Shown here: positions 45,908 through 57,140 of the stretch, one piece after another
How positions within the stretch are numbered: position 1 is the stretch's first letter
Layout: each line of letters starts with the position of its first letter
Origin: Chionoecetes opilio
Lineage: Eukaryota; Arthropoda; Malacostraca; Decapoda; Majidae
Assembly (NCBI GenBank): GCA_016584305.1
Contig: JACEEZ010000082.1
Span: 34,276 to 98,275, forward strand
Length of the DNA stretch: 64,000 nt
Reading direction: 5' to 3'
Translations under genes and position numbers: made by a program
Notes under the pieces: generated by a model
What the model saw: only the letters and a program-made list of their open reading frames with translations
What the model was told of the DNA's origin: nothing
Database searches by the model: none

Positions 45908-46020
45908 GATTTTTTATTTGATAATATTATAGAACAAACACTTCCGAAGATAACAGTATATCTTTTATACTGATAAACATATATTAGGTAGGTAAACTTG
46001 TACGGGGAGCGGAGCAGGTG
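45908..46020 (+). repeat. Repeat arm F, copy 1
   Basis: TTTTTTATTTGATAATATTA, GAACAAACA and TTTTATACTGATAAACATAT, the reverse complement of 46440-46540 and same orientation as 53140-53215 and 57490-57570. Confidence 0.8.
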
Positions 46021-46078
46021 GGCACTCGATTGTGTGACGTCACGGGTGATGTATCAGGCCTTCTCATCTCGGTGGCCT

Positions 46079-46146
46079 CGTGTGAACACACACATACACA
46101 CACACAACACACACACACACACACACAGACACACAGTCACACACAC
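46079..46146. repeat. CA microsatellite
   Basis: ACACAC run with few interruptions. Confidence 0.95.
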
Positions 46147-46165
46147 ATACACATATCTTTGAAAT

Positions 46166-46300
46166 AATTATATTAATAATAAAATAATAATAATTTGGAT
46201 GATAATAATAATAACAATAATGAAAATGATGATGCCATTATTAACCATAATAATAGTAGACTAAGACTACTACTACTACTACTACTACTAATAATAATAA
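46166..46300. repeat. TAA/CTA microsatellite
   Basis: ATTAATAATAAAATAATAAT and an ACTACTACTACT stretch. Confidence 0.9.
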
Positions 46301-46660
46301 TAATGATAGGTGCCTTGCACTGACGTCACGATCTAGCGTCTTCAAGCCAAATGCCGCCGTCAAAAAGCTAAATGCCGCCCGTCGGAGCGAGCTGGAGGAC
46401 CAACAAGCTCCACTTGCCGACCTTGTTTGCCAGCTTACGGTAATTTTCCTCTACTAAATATATTTTTATCAGTATAAAAGGTATACTGTCATCTTCGGAA
46501 ATGTTTGTTCTATTATATTATCAAATAAAAAACCGTAAAACACACTAAAGAAAGGCCATTATGAGACTCTCAAGAAATAGGTATTCAGTTAAACTCTTTG
46601 CCATTTAATATTTTCGAGAAAACTTTTTACATGGAGAATATCAATAGAAGTAGAATTTCA
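46297..46660 (-). repeat. Outer inverted arm F, left of P2
   Basis: Reverse complement of 52996-53240 and 53555-53665. Shared blocks: TGACGTCAC, GCGAGCTGGAGGACCAACAA, TTATCAGTATAAAAGGTA and CACACTAAAGAAAGGCCATT. The right arm is split by SINE-A. Confidence 0.85.
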
Positions 46661-47184
46661 TTATAGTCGGGTCACTTAGGGCGGAAAAAAGGCTTTCGCT
46701 TCACCTTAGGTGAAGGAAGTATTTTGAGGGTCTTATCCTAAGCATTTTGTGCCGCTGAATCCGAAAATCGTAGTTGGGTCACTCGTTAGCGGTAAGTTTT
46801 CGCGCAATTTGCAATTTGGCAATTTGGCAATAAAATTGGCAATTACAAATTGAAAGAATGAGAACCAACGTCGTAGAGACCTCGTTTTGGACTCAAATTG
46901 AAGCTTATTAAGAGTGCATAAAATTTTATTGAGTACTCCGTGGTTGTATCTTTTTCGGATTACTGATCTATAATGGAAATTAGAGATAAGTGGAAAAAAA
47001 TTGGGAAAAATATAAAAGGAATAATTTTGGCCTTAAAGCCTGATTTTTCTTAATAATTAAAAACTAAATTTTAATTATTTAAAAGAAGTAAAATAACAAA
47101 CAATTGTTCTTAGGACACATTTAATTAACGAATTTGTGCAAGGGTGGTACAATTATTGCGTAGAACAGGGTTTTTCAACTGAAA

Positions 47185-47268
47185 AATGCTTAGGATAAGA
47201 CCCTCAAAATACTTCCTTCACCTAAGGTGAAGCGAAAGCCTTTTTTCCGCCCGAAGTGACCCGAGTAT
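47185..47268 (-). repeat. Extra P2-type terminus
   Basis: Inverted copy of 46663-46745, ending CCCGAGTA followed by TTA. Confidence 0.8.
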
Positions 47269-47401
47269 TAATCCAGAACAACAAAATTTCAAACAACGAA
47301 AACGAGTCCCTCCGCGTATTTTTGGAAAATAACAATTAGAACACAAAAAAATCCCTTACTTGCGATAGGGGAGCGTTCACAAAGTTGAAAAAATCGAATA
47401 T

Positions 47402-50400
47402 CTAGTCGTCTACGCCATCGACGTCCTCATGCCCATCTTCCTCGTCGTTGATGCACATTTCGGGGAGAAATCGCAAAGCTCCGAACAAGGAGTCTGCAGG
47501 CGTTGACAGCGGCAGCGATTGGTCGAGCATTTTCGTCTTGCATCCGCACTGCATCCCATCCATGATACTTTGCGGGCGGGAGCAGGGTGGAAGGGATAGG
47601 CGCCAGGTTTGGTCCGTAGCCTTACTTGGTCGGTCGAGGGTCACCAACTCCTTCTTCCACAGCCCCCTCCCAGACGACGGCCTGTAGCGGGGCTCGCATA
47701 AGTGCTGGGTGGTGGCGTTGACTGTCGGAGGGGCCAGTGCTGCTCCAACCTTCTTTTTCTGAAGTGCCGTCCACCTCGCCTGCGGCAGAGAGCAGGTATA
47801 TCCGTAAATTCTGCTCACGAATCGGCACAGCACGTCCAGGCTCTTTTGCGTCAGCGGACCAGGCTTCGGAGTGTACCCAAAGCGTCGAGGGTTGCCTGGT
47901 CGGCCGCCTGGAACACAGGCCAAGCTTGCAACTTGCCTTTCCTGAAGAGGCGCAAGTGGTGTCGCAACCAGTCAGAGCATGGAAGGACGTGATCACATCC
48001 GCGTGAGACCCCAGTTCATCGGGTGGATGAGCTGAACGTTGAAAGTCTCTTGCCAAGCTGGGAGGCACGTGTTGGGAGGTATCTTGGGGAAGTGTCGGAG
48101 GAGGAGGACGAGGACGTCAGTGTCCGGAGAAACTACGGTTGCCTCCACATCTTTGTCGAGCAGGGAGAGATGATATATCTCTTAGTGTCCGCTTCCTCTT
48201 GTTCTGAAGCGAACTTGGCTCCGTCGGTCCAGAAGTTGCCACGGCTTTGGTCGCGCCACGCGCAGACGACGCGTAATCCCCATGAATGGTGCTGGATTTG
48301 GGAGGCAATGAGAGAGGTCATAGCAGTCTTGTTGCTTTTGGTGGACAAGATGTTAGCCATGGTCATTCCAGCTTTGATCCTCGCCCGCTGCTTGGATGTC
48401 GATATCGTATCCTCCACCTCGGGCTCGCTGTTCCCTCGTCTTGTCTTTGAGGGACGCCCGATGTCGTACCTGTCAAAGACAAGGTGCAACCCCCGTACCC
48501 AAACACCCATTGGGCAACTCTCTGCAGGAGGGATCCAACCAGGTCCTTAAAGTTTGCTGAGCCGGAAACGGGGTGCTGCTGAAGGATAGCCATCCCGTCG
48601 AGGACCAGCACGCGAGAGATGAAGGGGTTTGCGAGGCCGTGGAGACCGCCGCGTTTCATCTTCTCCAGAACCTGAGAAGGGCACTTTTTGTCCCTGACCC
48701 GCGGGTGGCCTTGGTCCGTAAAGAGGGCAAGAGGGACAGGGAGAGCTCATAGTTGGAGATGATGGTGCGAAGGTCCAGACTGCTGTCGAGTTGGAGGGCG
48801 AGCAGCAGGCGCCGAGTGAAGTCTGAGGATCCCGTGACAATCACCTGCTTCCTCCGATTGGGAAACTTTGGCTTTCTTTCCCAGCGTTTTGAAAGTATTG
48901 GTAGGCTGACGATGCAGGACCTCCCATGGACTTTGCTGCGCAGTCCTGATCCTTCCCTCTTCGTACTTCAAGAGAGCTTCCTTGCCTCTCCTCGATTCTT
49001 GTCAGTGCGGGCACCATCTTATCTGGAAAAACCTTGCGGGAAAGGACGGTGCTGAGTTGGGCTTTCTTTGCGAGTGAAGGGGTTATGCTGGCGAAGAAGA
49101 CCAGCAACCTCTTTGGTCATCTCGTTGTCCCTTTTTCGTGCCGCTGGGCTGTCCTTGTGGTGCTTTGATGCCGTAGCAGAACTTCCGATGATTTGGCCTT
49201 GATTGCCAAGAGTTCGTCTTGGGTCAAAAGACTTGGTCCTCGTCGAGGGGTTTTTCGTGATCCCTACAAGCCCCCCGTCACTTTCAGAGTCCGGTTCACC
49301 TGTTCCAAGGCATGGTCGCAGCCAAGGGACGTGAAAGGTACCAACGACTTACGGACGACCCAGTGTTTTTCTCCAAGTACGTCCACGCTCTTGGATTCTT
49401 TGAGGGGGAGGTCCTGCATCATGGCCACGTAAACCGGGACGAACCGGGCGTAGGAGCTTCGATTCATGGCGAAGAAGAACGGTCCGAACTCCTCCAACGT
49501 CTTCAGGTCAGCGCCCAGTCTCCTGTCCGCACAGCCCTGGTGTAGTTCCAAAGCAGGAGGACCATCTTGACGTACGTCATGGAGAACTTGCTCAAGGGAC
49601 TGTCGTCTGATCCCCCTGCCTCAGGATCCCGCAGCTTGGGTGCAAGGATCTCGAGGGCTTTCTTGAAGGAATCCAGTCTTCCATCCTCTGCCAACTCCTG
49701 GACGGCGAATTCTTCGGCGCTCTCCATTGTCCCGGAAGAGAACTTGAGAGCTAGGAGTGCACTTGTGAGGATTATGTGTGCCTCAATTCCGCGGTTGACG
49801 TGGTTTCCGGGCCAAAATCTGCCGGACTGTGGCGGGTCCGTACACCCCCGACTCGTGGAGCACCTCGTCGAAGCCGCTCCCCTCCAGGAAAACACCGATG
49901 CACCGCAGCATGGCTATGACGACGTGTAGGTCGCCAAGGCGGACGATCCAGTTTTCCTTCTTCAAGTTCAACTTGATCTCCAGGAGCTTTGAGAAAAGCG
50001 CCAAAGTCGGCAGCAACAAGCACCGGAGCCCCATCGCCGTTCAGCGCTTGTTGAAATTTTTTTCCCCTTTCTGTCATCTGGTGAATATTGACGAGTACTC
50101 TGGCGCTGGAGAGCGGAATTGGCAAGGTGCAGATTGTCGTCGGTGGGACAGGCGGAACATCCTCGAGTCGGCTGTTGAAGGCTGACCAGCTGGGCATGCT
50201 CCGCGGGAGGTCTTTCAGTGCAGCGATGCCGAAGGAGAGTAGGACGAGAAATGTCCTTGTCCTTGGAGTTTCTCGCGCTCTCGAGGCGAGGTTTCTCGAA
50301 AGAGAGCGGGGGAAGCTTCGGCTTAAGCGAGGCGGTTCATGGGACAGGGGCTGACCTCGTAAATGGGAAGCAGGAGGGGTTCAGCAGCGTCAGAATGAAA

Positions 50401-51554
50401 CTTGAGGGTCTCCAGCTCTGACGGAGAAGATGGGCCGGGCTGAAAGGCAACGCTAACCGTGGGCCCTGGAAGGTGCCCTTCCCGTCTACTGTGTCTTCTT
50501 GGAAATCGATGTTGTCGATGGCAAAGTGAACGAGAAGGCCCTTCTCGGGCGGCGCGGGATGAACACTCCATCTCGCCGTCCAGCGCTGAGCACCGTTCGG
50601 GCAAGCGATGCCTCGAGGCGGAGAAGGGAGGAGTATGAGATAGCCAGCCCGGCACCGTGGAACATCTTAATCATTGCTTTGCTCCGCGTCTCCTGATGAA
50701 TGGCCAGCGCCGTCGCCACCTGGAGAGGGGTCTCTCGGTTCGGGGAAACTTGGTGCTCGTCGCAGCTTGCTTTGCACTCAAGATGTTTGTCATGAGGACT
50801 TGTCCGACGATCGGCTCCCTTCTCCGTTCGCGGATTGTTTTCTTTTCGCTCCCCCGACGGGCCAGGTCGCGAAACTCTTGACGAGGGGAGGAAAGGGTTA
50901 AAGTTGGCCATGTCCCTTCGATTTCCAGTTCGTTCTTTGAGGGTTTCTTCACGCAGGATTTGGCAGCTTTCAGGAGTTGTAGCAAGCTTGAAGTCCTCGA
51001 TTGTCCGATGGTTTGTCAGGGCCTCTTTCCTTTCCTCCGCCAGATGAACCAGTTCGGGGTTTGCGAGGGTTCTTGGGCTTGGTGAACTCCACGCCATGGA
51101 CCATGGTGGAGAGGAGTTTCCTTTATCCGCCAGCGTGAGCGGCCAACACCATGCGCTCCTTGATGCTGTCTATTTCTCCCATCGAGAGAACCACTCCACT
51201 CTCCAGCTTCTCGCTAACCTCTTTTCCCCGAACTCGATCACGGAGCGATCTTCCCGGCTCTTGTTGAGTGGAGGCCACTGTCCCCCAACTTGTTGACGAC
51301 ATGAATGCTCCAGCAGCCCTTTGGGGGACATCACGTCGGCAGCCAGGACGTCGAGGTCGGGAGGGAAACTGGGATTTCCACTCAGAATTCGTTCCATTGG
51401 GGGACCGCCTCAATGATTCGATTGGCACTCCAGGTCGTGCTCACCCGGTGCAGGACTTCATTTGGCTTGTCTCCATCACCGCAGAAGAAGCATTCCTTCC
51501 GGGGAATAGGAGCGCTGGCGCGGCGGGGGACTCGAGGCGGCCGGGGTGGCAGGC
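47402..51554 (-). pseudogene. P2 large protein with XPG/FEN-like nuclease module (frameshifted)
   Basis: Minus-strand frames give the same order as the P1 gene. Near the N-terminus there is CFFCGDGDKPNEVLHR; then KMFHGAGLAISYSSLLRLEA; then a middle part with RLGDLHVVIAMLRCIG, FEGSGFDEVLHESG-like residues and NRSSYARFVPVYVAMMQD. The nuclease module has HLVFDRYDIGRPSKTRRG, SEQEEADTKRYI, SPDTDVLVLL and ITSFHALTGCDTT, followed by a C-terminal DGMQCGCK tail. The EEAD and DTD acidic motifs missing in P1 are present. At least ten frame changes break it. Coding sequence is much richer in GC than the flanking AT-rich repeats. Confidence 0.65.
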
Positions 51555-51922
51555 CTAGAAGTAGAAAATGGATAAAAGCTTTTATTAAATTTGTCGGGAA
51601 TGTAATGGAAACTACCAATGGGAAAAATACTTTCAGGAATCCTATGCATGAAAATAATTATAGCAAATAAGATATTTCTCGAAACATCAATTTAAAAGTA
51701 TTCAAAGAATGTTTATAGCTTAAAAGCCCTCGCGGCCAAGCGGCCCACGGCTTTCCACTCCTCGCCTGCGAGTTTAGATTTATCATCATTGCGAAAGTTT
51801 TATCCGGAAATCAGTGCCACGCACTTAGCGCTCCCTATCCTTGAATCACTAGACCATAATCAAGCAATATTTTTTATGTCGAAAGATTTTTTCGAAAATT
51901 AAAAAAAATAATTCTTCTTTAC
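51555..51922 (-). other. Candidate intron in the P2 gene (368 bp)
   Basis: On the minus strand, donor TTCAAG|GTAAAGAAG and acceptor TTTTCTACTTCTAG|GCC. The interval is AT-rich and full of stops; both flanks are GC-rich like the gene. Confidence 0.6.
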
Positions 51923-52184
51923 CTTGAAGGTCCGGGGTGGGCGGCCTCCGCCGCAAGGTCCTGTTGCTCTCTCCGTACTGCCTCGCGAATTTGTGGGGCT
52001 GGATTTTAGCAATGCACTGTCGGTGCCACGACCAATCGTCCCTTCTAGAGGACCTCCTGTGGGCCTTACGAATTCGCCTTTCGAAACCCACTTGGCCAGC
52101 ATATCCGAACTCCTCCTTGGGGCGTCCGAGGGCGAAGGACCACATCTCCGTTAGTTGCAAACCCCAAATGACACACGATTTCAT
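51923..52184 (-). pseudogene. P2 gene, probable first coding exon
   Basis: GC-rich minus-strand frame beginning at an ATG near 52184 or a later one, with Arg-rich residues (RRIRKAHRRSSRRDDW, then WHRQCIAKI) up to the donor site. No domain was recognised. The assignment rests on position, base composition and the splice-like border. Confidence 0.4.
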
Positions 52185-52796
52185 TGCGAGACCTGGTAAG
52201 GAAAATGTGCGATATAATAAATGAATTTATTTTATTTACGGGTTTATAGCTAATTTCTAAAATTATAGCCAATAAATTTTACATTTATTTGCGAAAATTT
52301 CATTACCGTATGTCATAAAATACGACCATGAGGGGACAGTCAGAGAAAAGTTACCATTTTCTATTAATCAGACGGTAGTGCCTTTATGAAAACAGATACA
52401 GCCAGAAACATTTCATGACTTTTGATGTGAATTAAGGCCAAAATTTTTCCTTTTATATTTTTTTTTCCATTTTTTTCCACTTATCTCTAATTTCCATTAT
52501 AGTTCAGTAATGCGAACAGATACAACCACGGAGTACTAAATAACATTTTATGCACTCTTAATAAGCTTCAATTTGAGTCCAAAACGAGGTCTCTACGACG
52601 TCTGGTTCTCATTCTGTAATTTGTAATTGCCAATTTTATTGCCAAATTGCCAAAATTTCAAATTGCGCGAAAACTTACCGCTAACGAGTGACCCCAACTA
52701 CATTTTCGGATTCAGCGGCACAAAATGCTTAGGATAAGACCCTCAAAATACTTCCTTCACCTAATGTGAAGCGAATCGCCCTAAGTGACCCTACTA

Positions 52797-52995
52797 TTAG
52801 CTTTCCTTTGATATATTTCGTTTTCTGATAAATGAATTAGCAGCATGCATAAATTAGCGTTTACCAAATAAATAACCTCATCAATCGGGAAAAAATTACC
52901 CGATTTCATGATGTCATTTATTTAGTTGACGCTAATTTATACATGCTGCTAATTAATTTATCAGAAAAGGAAATATATCAATGGAAAGCTAATAC
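52797..52995. mobile_element. Palindromic MITE
   Basis: Nearly complete palindrome with ~97 base arms around CGGGAAAAAATTACCCG; ends TTAGCTTTCC and GGAAAGCTAA. It directly abuts the right end of P2. Duplicate copy at 57165-57355. Confidence 0.85.
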
Positions 52996-53240
52996 AATTC
53001 CGCTTCTATTGATATTCCCCATGTAAAAAGTTTTCTCGCAAAATATTAAATGGCGAAGAGTTTAACTGAATATTAAGTTATTGCATATTTCTTGAGTGTC
53101 TCATAATGGCCTTTCTTTAGTGTGTTTTACGGTTTTTTATTTGATAATATTATAGAACAAACATTTCCGAAGATAGTATAGCTACCTTTTATACTGATAA
53201 ACATATATTTGGTAGGGGAAAATTACCATAAGCTGGCAAA
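52996..53240 (+). repeat. Outer inverted arm F, right of P2
   Basis: Pairs with 46440-46660; continues after the SINE at 53555-53665. Confidence 0.85.
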
Positions 53241-53250
53241 TTATGGGTAC

Positions 53251-53558
53251 TCCGTGGTGTAAGGGCTAGCACGCTCGGTTCACAACCGAGAAGTCCCGGG
53301 TTCGATCCCCGGGCGGAGCGGAAACAGTTGGGCTGTTTCCTTAAACCCGAGCCCCTGCCCCACCGAGCAGTGAATGGGTACCGGGTGTTAGCCGGGGGTT
53401 TGAAAACCCCCTCCCGGGGTGCTGGCTTCGGCCAACACTATAAGCACTAGCGGACAGCTCTCTAGGGTAGTCTGAGAGAGAGCTGTCTGGTTACAGTGGA
53501 GATCCATCCAGCTGCGTCGATAACTGACGAAATTCTTCAAACATCAAACATCAAACAC
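53251..53558 (+). mobile_element. SINE-A, tRNA-Val-like head
   Basis: Head TCCGTGGTGTAAGGGCTAGC with anticodon stem CTCGG/CCGAG and loop TTCACAA (anticodon CAC, valine), B box GGTTCGATCCC. The body has GTGAATGGGTACCGGG and ends in CATCAAACATCAAAC repeats. It splits arm F. Duplicate copy at 57604-57913; an older copy at 42240. Confidence 0.9.
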
Positions 53559-53665
53559 GGGCGGCAAGTGGAGTTTGTTGGTCCTCCAGCTCGCATCTCC
53601 CGCGCCTGTCACAGCCACAAGAAGGGCTGTGACGTCACGTGCAAAGCACCTATATATAATAACAA

Positions 53666-53935
53666 TAATGAAAATTTGATCTAGGTTGATTTGTATAGTG
53701 AAAACCTGTGTAATATGTAATGATCCGTTTTCTGTGATGGTCTGCCCTCAGGGATAGAGGGAGGGGGGTTTTTACAGAGCGCATTGTCAGCTGAGCTGCA
53801 ATGGCAATGATAACACGCGCCTCAGATTCTGAGGCTCAGAGCCAATGAGCGTTAAGCCCACATACGTGTCTCGGCAGTCGGGGTATCACTAGTTTATTTC
53901 TTGGTCTTGGTACTAGTCAGGAGTTGTTTCGAGAA
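53666..53935. other. No recognised feature
   Basis: Non-coding; includes a small inverted repeat CCTCAGATTCTGAGG at about 53820. Confidence 0.4.
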
Positions 53936-54105
53936 AAAAAGAAAAAAAAAACCATAATACCGAAATTTCCCAAAACCGACCAAATAATATACCGAAAACC
54001 GGTATACCAATGCAATATAGTACCGGAAAAATAAAATACCGGTAATACCGGTGCTAAATACCGGTTTTCGTATACCGGAAAACCGGTGCACATCCTACCC
54101 TGCAT
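53936..54105 (-). mobile_element. hAT-like MITE fragment with ACCGGT motifs
   Basis: On the minus strand it starts CAGGGTAGGATGTGCACCGG, a hAT-type terminus, and contains repeated ACCGGTAT/ATACCGGT motifs. The other end is unclear. Duplicate at 58300-58462. Confidence 0.6.
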
Positions 54106-54450
54106 GTTTCTTACGAGAAGGCTGTAATGGTGGCCCTCGCTTGTGGTGGGAAGGCTGGAAATTTTTAGTGACACCTGTATGATTTGAGGCTCACACTGCC
54201 CTCTGTGCCCTTCACAGCACTCACAGTCGAAGGTGAGGTTGATAGGCAGTAAGTGAGTGTATTCGCCCCTTGATGATTTGGAATAAAGAGTTCCTCTCAG
54301 ACTTGACTCTTGACCTGACCTCAACCCCTTCTAGAGTATACCAAACGGCCAAACCCTGTTAACATTGCCTATAGAGTTGCCCCAGGCACGAATCGAACTC
54401 GCAATGTTGAGCTCACATTTCCCGAGCTTTACCCCTCAGCCATCCCCTCC
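54106..54450 (-). mobile_element. SINE-B', tRNA-derived
   Basis: On the minus strand, head 54450-54370 with A box TGGCTGAGGGGTAAAGC and B box GAGTTCGATTCG, then a body whose centre (TTCGACTGTGAGTGCTGTG and ACAGGTGTCACTA) is shared with SINE-B although the heads differ. Duplicate at 58463-58830. Confidence 0.75.
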
Positions 54451-54540
54451 CCAATGTCATGGATAGATATTGTCAGTAGTAAGGCTTTCTTGGCATCTAC
54501 TGTACATACAGGCTATGTAAGCTAGGCTGTGCAATACATT

Positions 54541-54875
54541 TTTTTCTTCTTCTTTTGAGGGCTCAGGTGGTTGGCCCTTGCACATTCTGGAGAGTCGTGA
54601 ATGTCGGTCGCTCTCACCGTTGGTGGCGCAGGCTGAATTTTTATAGTGACACCTGTGGTCTTAGGTGAAGATCCCGTATTCTGCGATGTTCGGATCCTCG
54701 GGTCAGGCTCATGCTGCCACCTCGTGTTTTCCAACGTCGCACTCGCAATCGAAAGAACAGGTATAGCTACATACGGGTTTCTTAAGCCACTCGACGATGG
54801 ATTTGACAGTTTCTTCCTTGGTGGGACTTGAAATCGGGAACTTACGCTCACCTACCAGGTTCTTGTCTACCACAT
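54541..54875 (-). mobile_element. SINE-B, minus strand
   Basis: Head near 54875-54800 with B-box-like GATTTCAAGTCCC. Body with GTCGAGTGGCTTAAGAAACC, CGATTGCGAGTGC, GGCAGCATGAGCCT and CACAGGTGTCACTATAAAAA; the same blocks occur in the copy at 2019. Tail GAGCCCTCAAAAGAAGAAG. Duplicate at 58915-59255. Confidence 0.8.
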
Positions 54876-55008
54876 TAAAGAAGGTCATGATGTGTAAGTT
54901 AGGCTGTAATTAGGTTTAACATGGATTTTACCTTTAGCACCAAACAATTGCCTCTATCACATCACAACCTACACTGTACATAATTTTTGTTTTTAAGTCC
55001 AGGGGGCC

Positions 55009-55091
<83 letters not shown>

Positions 55092-55375
55092 ATATACATG
55101 AACAGCAATATTAAGGCAAACCACTAACTTGTGACATGATTTCAGCCTGTAAAAGAAATTAAACATTTTAAACTTTGAGAGCATTTTGAAACATGTAAGT
55201 CTTAGAGTATGAGCTTAGTGCTCAAATCAAAATGTTCTTCACAGCAGTATTAGGCGAGTTTCAGTACAGCCAACTCCCGACGAACAGCATGCCACTATTT
55301 TTTTCTCATTGTCTTATATGTGTTGGTACTCATAAGAAGTTTTCTCTAGGGTTTTTCTTTAGATCTATGCTCTTA
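54876..55375. repeat. Spacer with TA microsatellite
   Basis: TA run at 55012-55080; the rest is AT-rich without recognised features. Confidence 0.7.
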
Positions 55376-55456
55376 CACATTAGAACAAAACATCAGTGCT
55401 TATAAACCTTTCATGGAAAGGTTTATAAGCACTGATGATTTGTTCTTATGTGTGTT
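55376..55456. repeat. Hairpin repeat
   Basis: ACATTAGAACAAAACATCAG plus TGCTTATAAACCTTTC pairs with its complement after a 3-base loop. Duplicate at 59755-59838. Confidence 0.85.
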
Positions 55457-56619
55457 CTTACGTATGTGTTCTTATTTGTTCCATGACATTCATGGAAGTC
55501 AAAAGCTGAACGTACTGCACACAGACTGTAGGAAAGAAACATTGCCGCCGCTTATGGACAGTGGTGTCAGGTCCAATCAGAGGCCGTTTCAGAGTTATTC
55601 ACTATTTTTGCAGCTTTAACCATTTTTTCCCCACATATATGTGCAAATATATTTAAATATCCGGCCGTTATACTATTTGAGAAAATGGGTGCAGCTGCTG
55701 TCACTGCCCTCCCGAGATCCAGGAATGACTAAGCAAGGTAGTGCGCGATCCGTAAATAAGGGATGGTTAAACACAAAAGAATGTGAAGGAAGTTTACTTA
55801 GATCCTTCCACTTCACAACAAAAATACACATACCAACACAGAACATTACAAAAAAAGATCCCGGACACTCAAGCCAGCTCGTCACATCTCCACTATGAGC
55901 ACAAGCTGACACCAGGCACTCAGAGGGGCAGGCTGAGAAGGATTGGTGACGAAACCATCAGCAAGAGTTGCGAGAATGCCAGCTAGGGTGGAGAGAGTAG
56001 AAGCAGTATTCGCTTCAAGGCTTGGAAGCTCTCTGATGAGATACATAAAATTGGATGACTTGAAGCTTTGGTTGAAGCTTCGAAGATGGTCGAGACGGGA
56101 TGCGAAGAGTAGCGGAAGGGAGGATGACGAGGCAGTCAGATGAAATATCGAGCTGGTCAGGAAGCATGTCTCAAAGTGGCAAGGGAAGAGAGACATGGGG
56201 GGAAGAGTAGGGGGGGTAGTAACTAGGTAAACGATGACATTGAAGGCAAGCAGTGGAGGAGCAAATTGTTGAAGTGGTGTGTTTCCCCCTTACATACAGT
56301 AAGATCTCACATCTAATGAGTTCACATCTAACGAATACGCATCTATTGACACTATTGGACCTCTGCCTATATTCGTATCTAACAAGAATGTTTTGAATCT
56401 AAAGAAATCCCGGACGCGCGGTTCAAATCAGCCGCCACCTTGGCCGAGTGCGTGACTTTATTTGCATCCACCATCCCCACCACACCGCCTCTCCTTAGTC
56501 TCCTATAGTCCCACCAATCTAAACTGGCGGTTTGGACGGGGCATGTCAGGAATGCTCTTTTGTCACATATTGAAAATAATTGAGCTTAACTTTTGAGATA
56601 TCTGTAAAAGGGGTTGTTC
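55457..56619. other. No recognised feature
   Basis: Mixed composition. Short frames on both strands occur again in the duplicate copy at 59839-60990 but differ by frameshifts, so coding is not supported. Confidence 0.4.
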
Positions 56620-56805
56620 TGAATAAGTCGTCCTTCTAACTTACTCTGAACTAAACTACAGAACTGTATATTATGCTTATTGTATTTCACATCTGTAAAG
56701 GTTCCAGCGTGCTTGGCCAGCCAGCTACACGGCCGCTATGAAATATAAGGTGCCTCAAAAATTCAAATTCCAGTCAGATTTTATCCCAGGGACTACTTTG
56801 CTAGA
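56620..56805 (+). repeat. Dispersed repeat, copy 2
   Basis: Matches the complement of 5088-5240. Duplicate at 61010-61180. Confidence 0.75.
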
Positions 56806-56809
56806 CTAA

Positions 56810-57015
56810 TAGCGCGTTTTCGCGACCGCTCTTGCCCGGTCTGGACTGGACTAGTCCCGGGTGGCCACTGTTTTCGCGAGGCGCATTGGACCGGGCTGGA
56901 ACGGGCGAGACTGGGCCAGGCCAGCGAGCAGGACCACGTTGGACTAGTGTGGGGAGAACTGGCGCATGCGCACTACAGTCAGCGGGGAAGATGACCAGGA
57001 GCTTCTCGTGCTGCT
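56810..57015 (+). promoter_or_regulatory. GC-rich block with NRF1-like palindrome
   Basis: GC-rich island in AT-rich surroundings with GGCGCATGCGCACTAC, close to the NRF1 consensus, followed by a short frame containing EDDQELLVLLIRYE-like residues. It could be the promoter and 5' end of a transposon gene. Duplicate at 61190-61390. Confidence 0.35.
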
Positions 57016-57139
57016 GATAAGATATGAAACACCATGATGGCCGACCATAAGACTAAAGTAATTTCACGAAAAATTACAATATTCGCAATTTGCTGAAACA
57101 ACATCTTGGGAAATGAATGTACCATCAACAACACTATAG

Positions 57140-57140
57140 N
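57140..57140. other. Single N: probable contig junction 3
   Basis: Separates the copies 52797-57139 and 57141-61510. Confidence 0.9.

Larger units (their letters stand above)
46663..52797. mobile_element. P2: TIR element carrying a second nuclease-like gene
   Basis: Ends are TAGTCGGGTCACTTAGGGCG (left) and the complement of TAGTAGGGTCACTTAGGGCG (right); inverted repeats extend ~370 bases (46663-47045 and 52430-52797). TTA flanks both ends and is a candidate 3-base duplication. Inside, the minus strand carries a GC-rich gene related to the P1 nuclease-like gene. A third, right-facing copy of the terminus at 47185-47268, also followed by TTA, means the left part alone could be a complete 606-base MITE. 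Confidence 0.65.
52797..57139. repeat. Contig-overlap duplication 3, first copy
   Basis: Repeated in the same order and orientation at 57141-61510: MITE, arm F, SINE-A, hAT-like MITE, two SINE-B bodies, TA run, hairpin, dispersed repeat and GC-rich block. The only break between the copies is the N at 57140. Confidence 0.9.

Noticed and set aside
47448..51670. Many plus-strand frames over the P2 gene
   Set aside because: Shadows of the GC-rich minus-strand coding sequence; only the minus strand shows family motifs.
53251..53325. Functional tRNA-Val gene
   Set aside because: The head is followed by a SINE body and tail, and the same unit recurs at 42240 and 57604.
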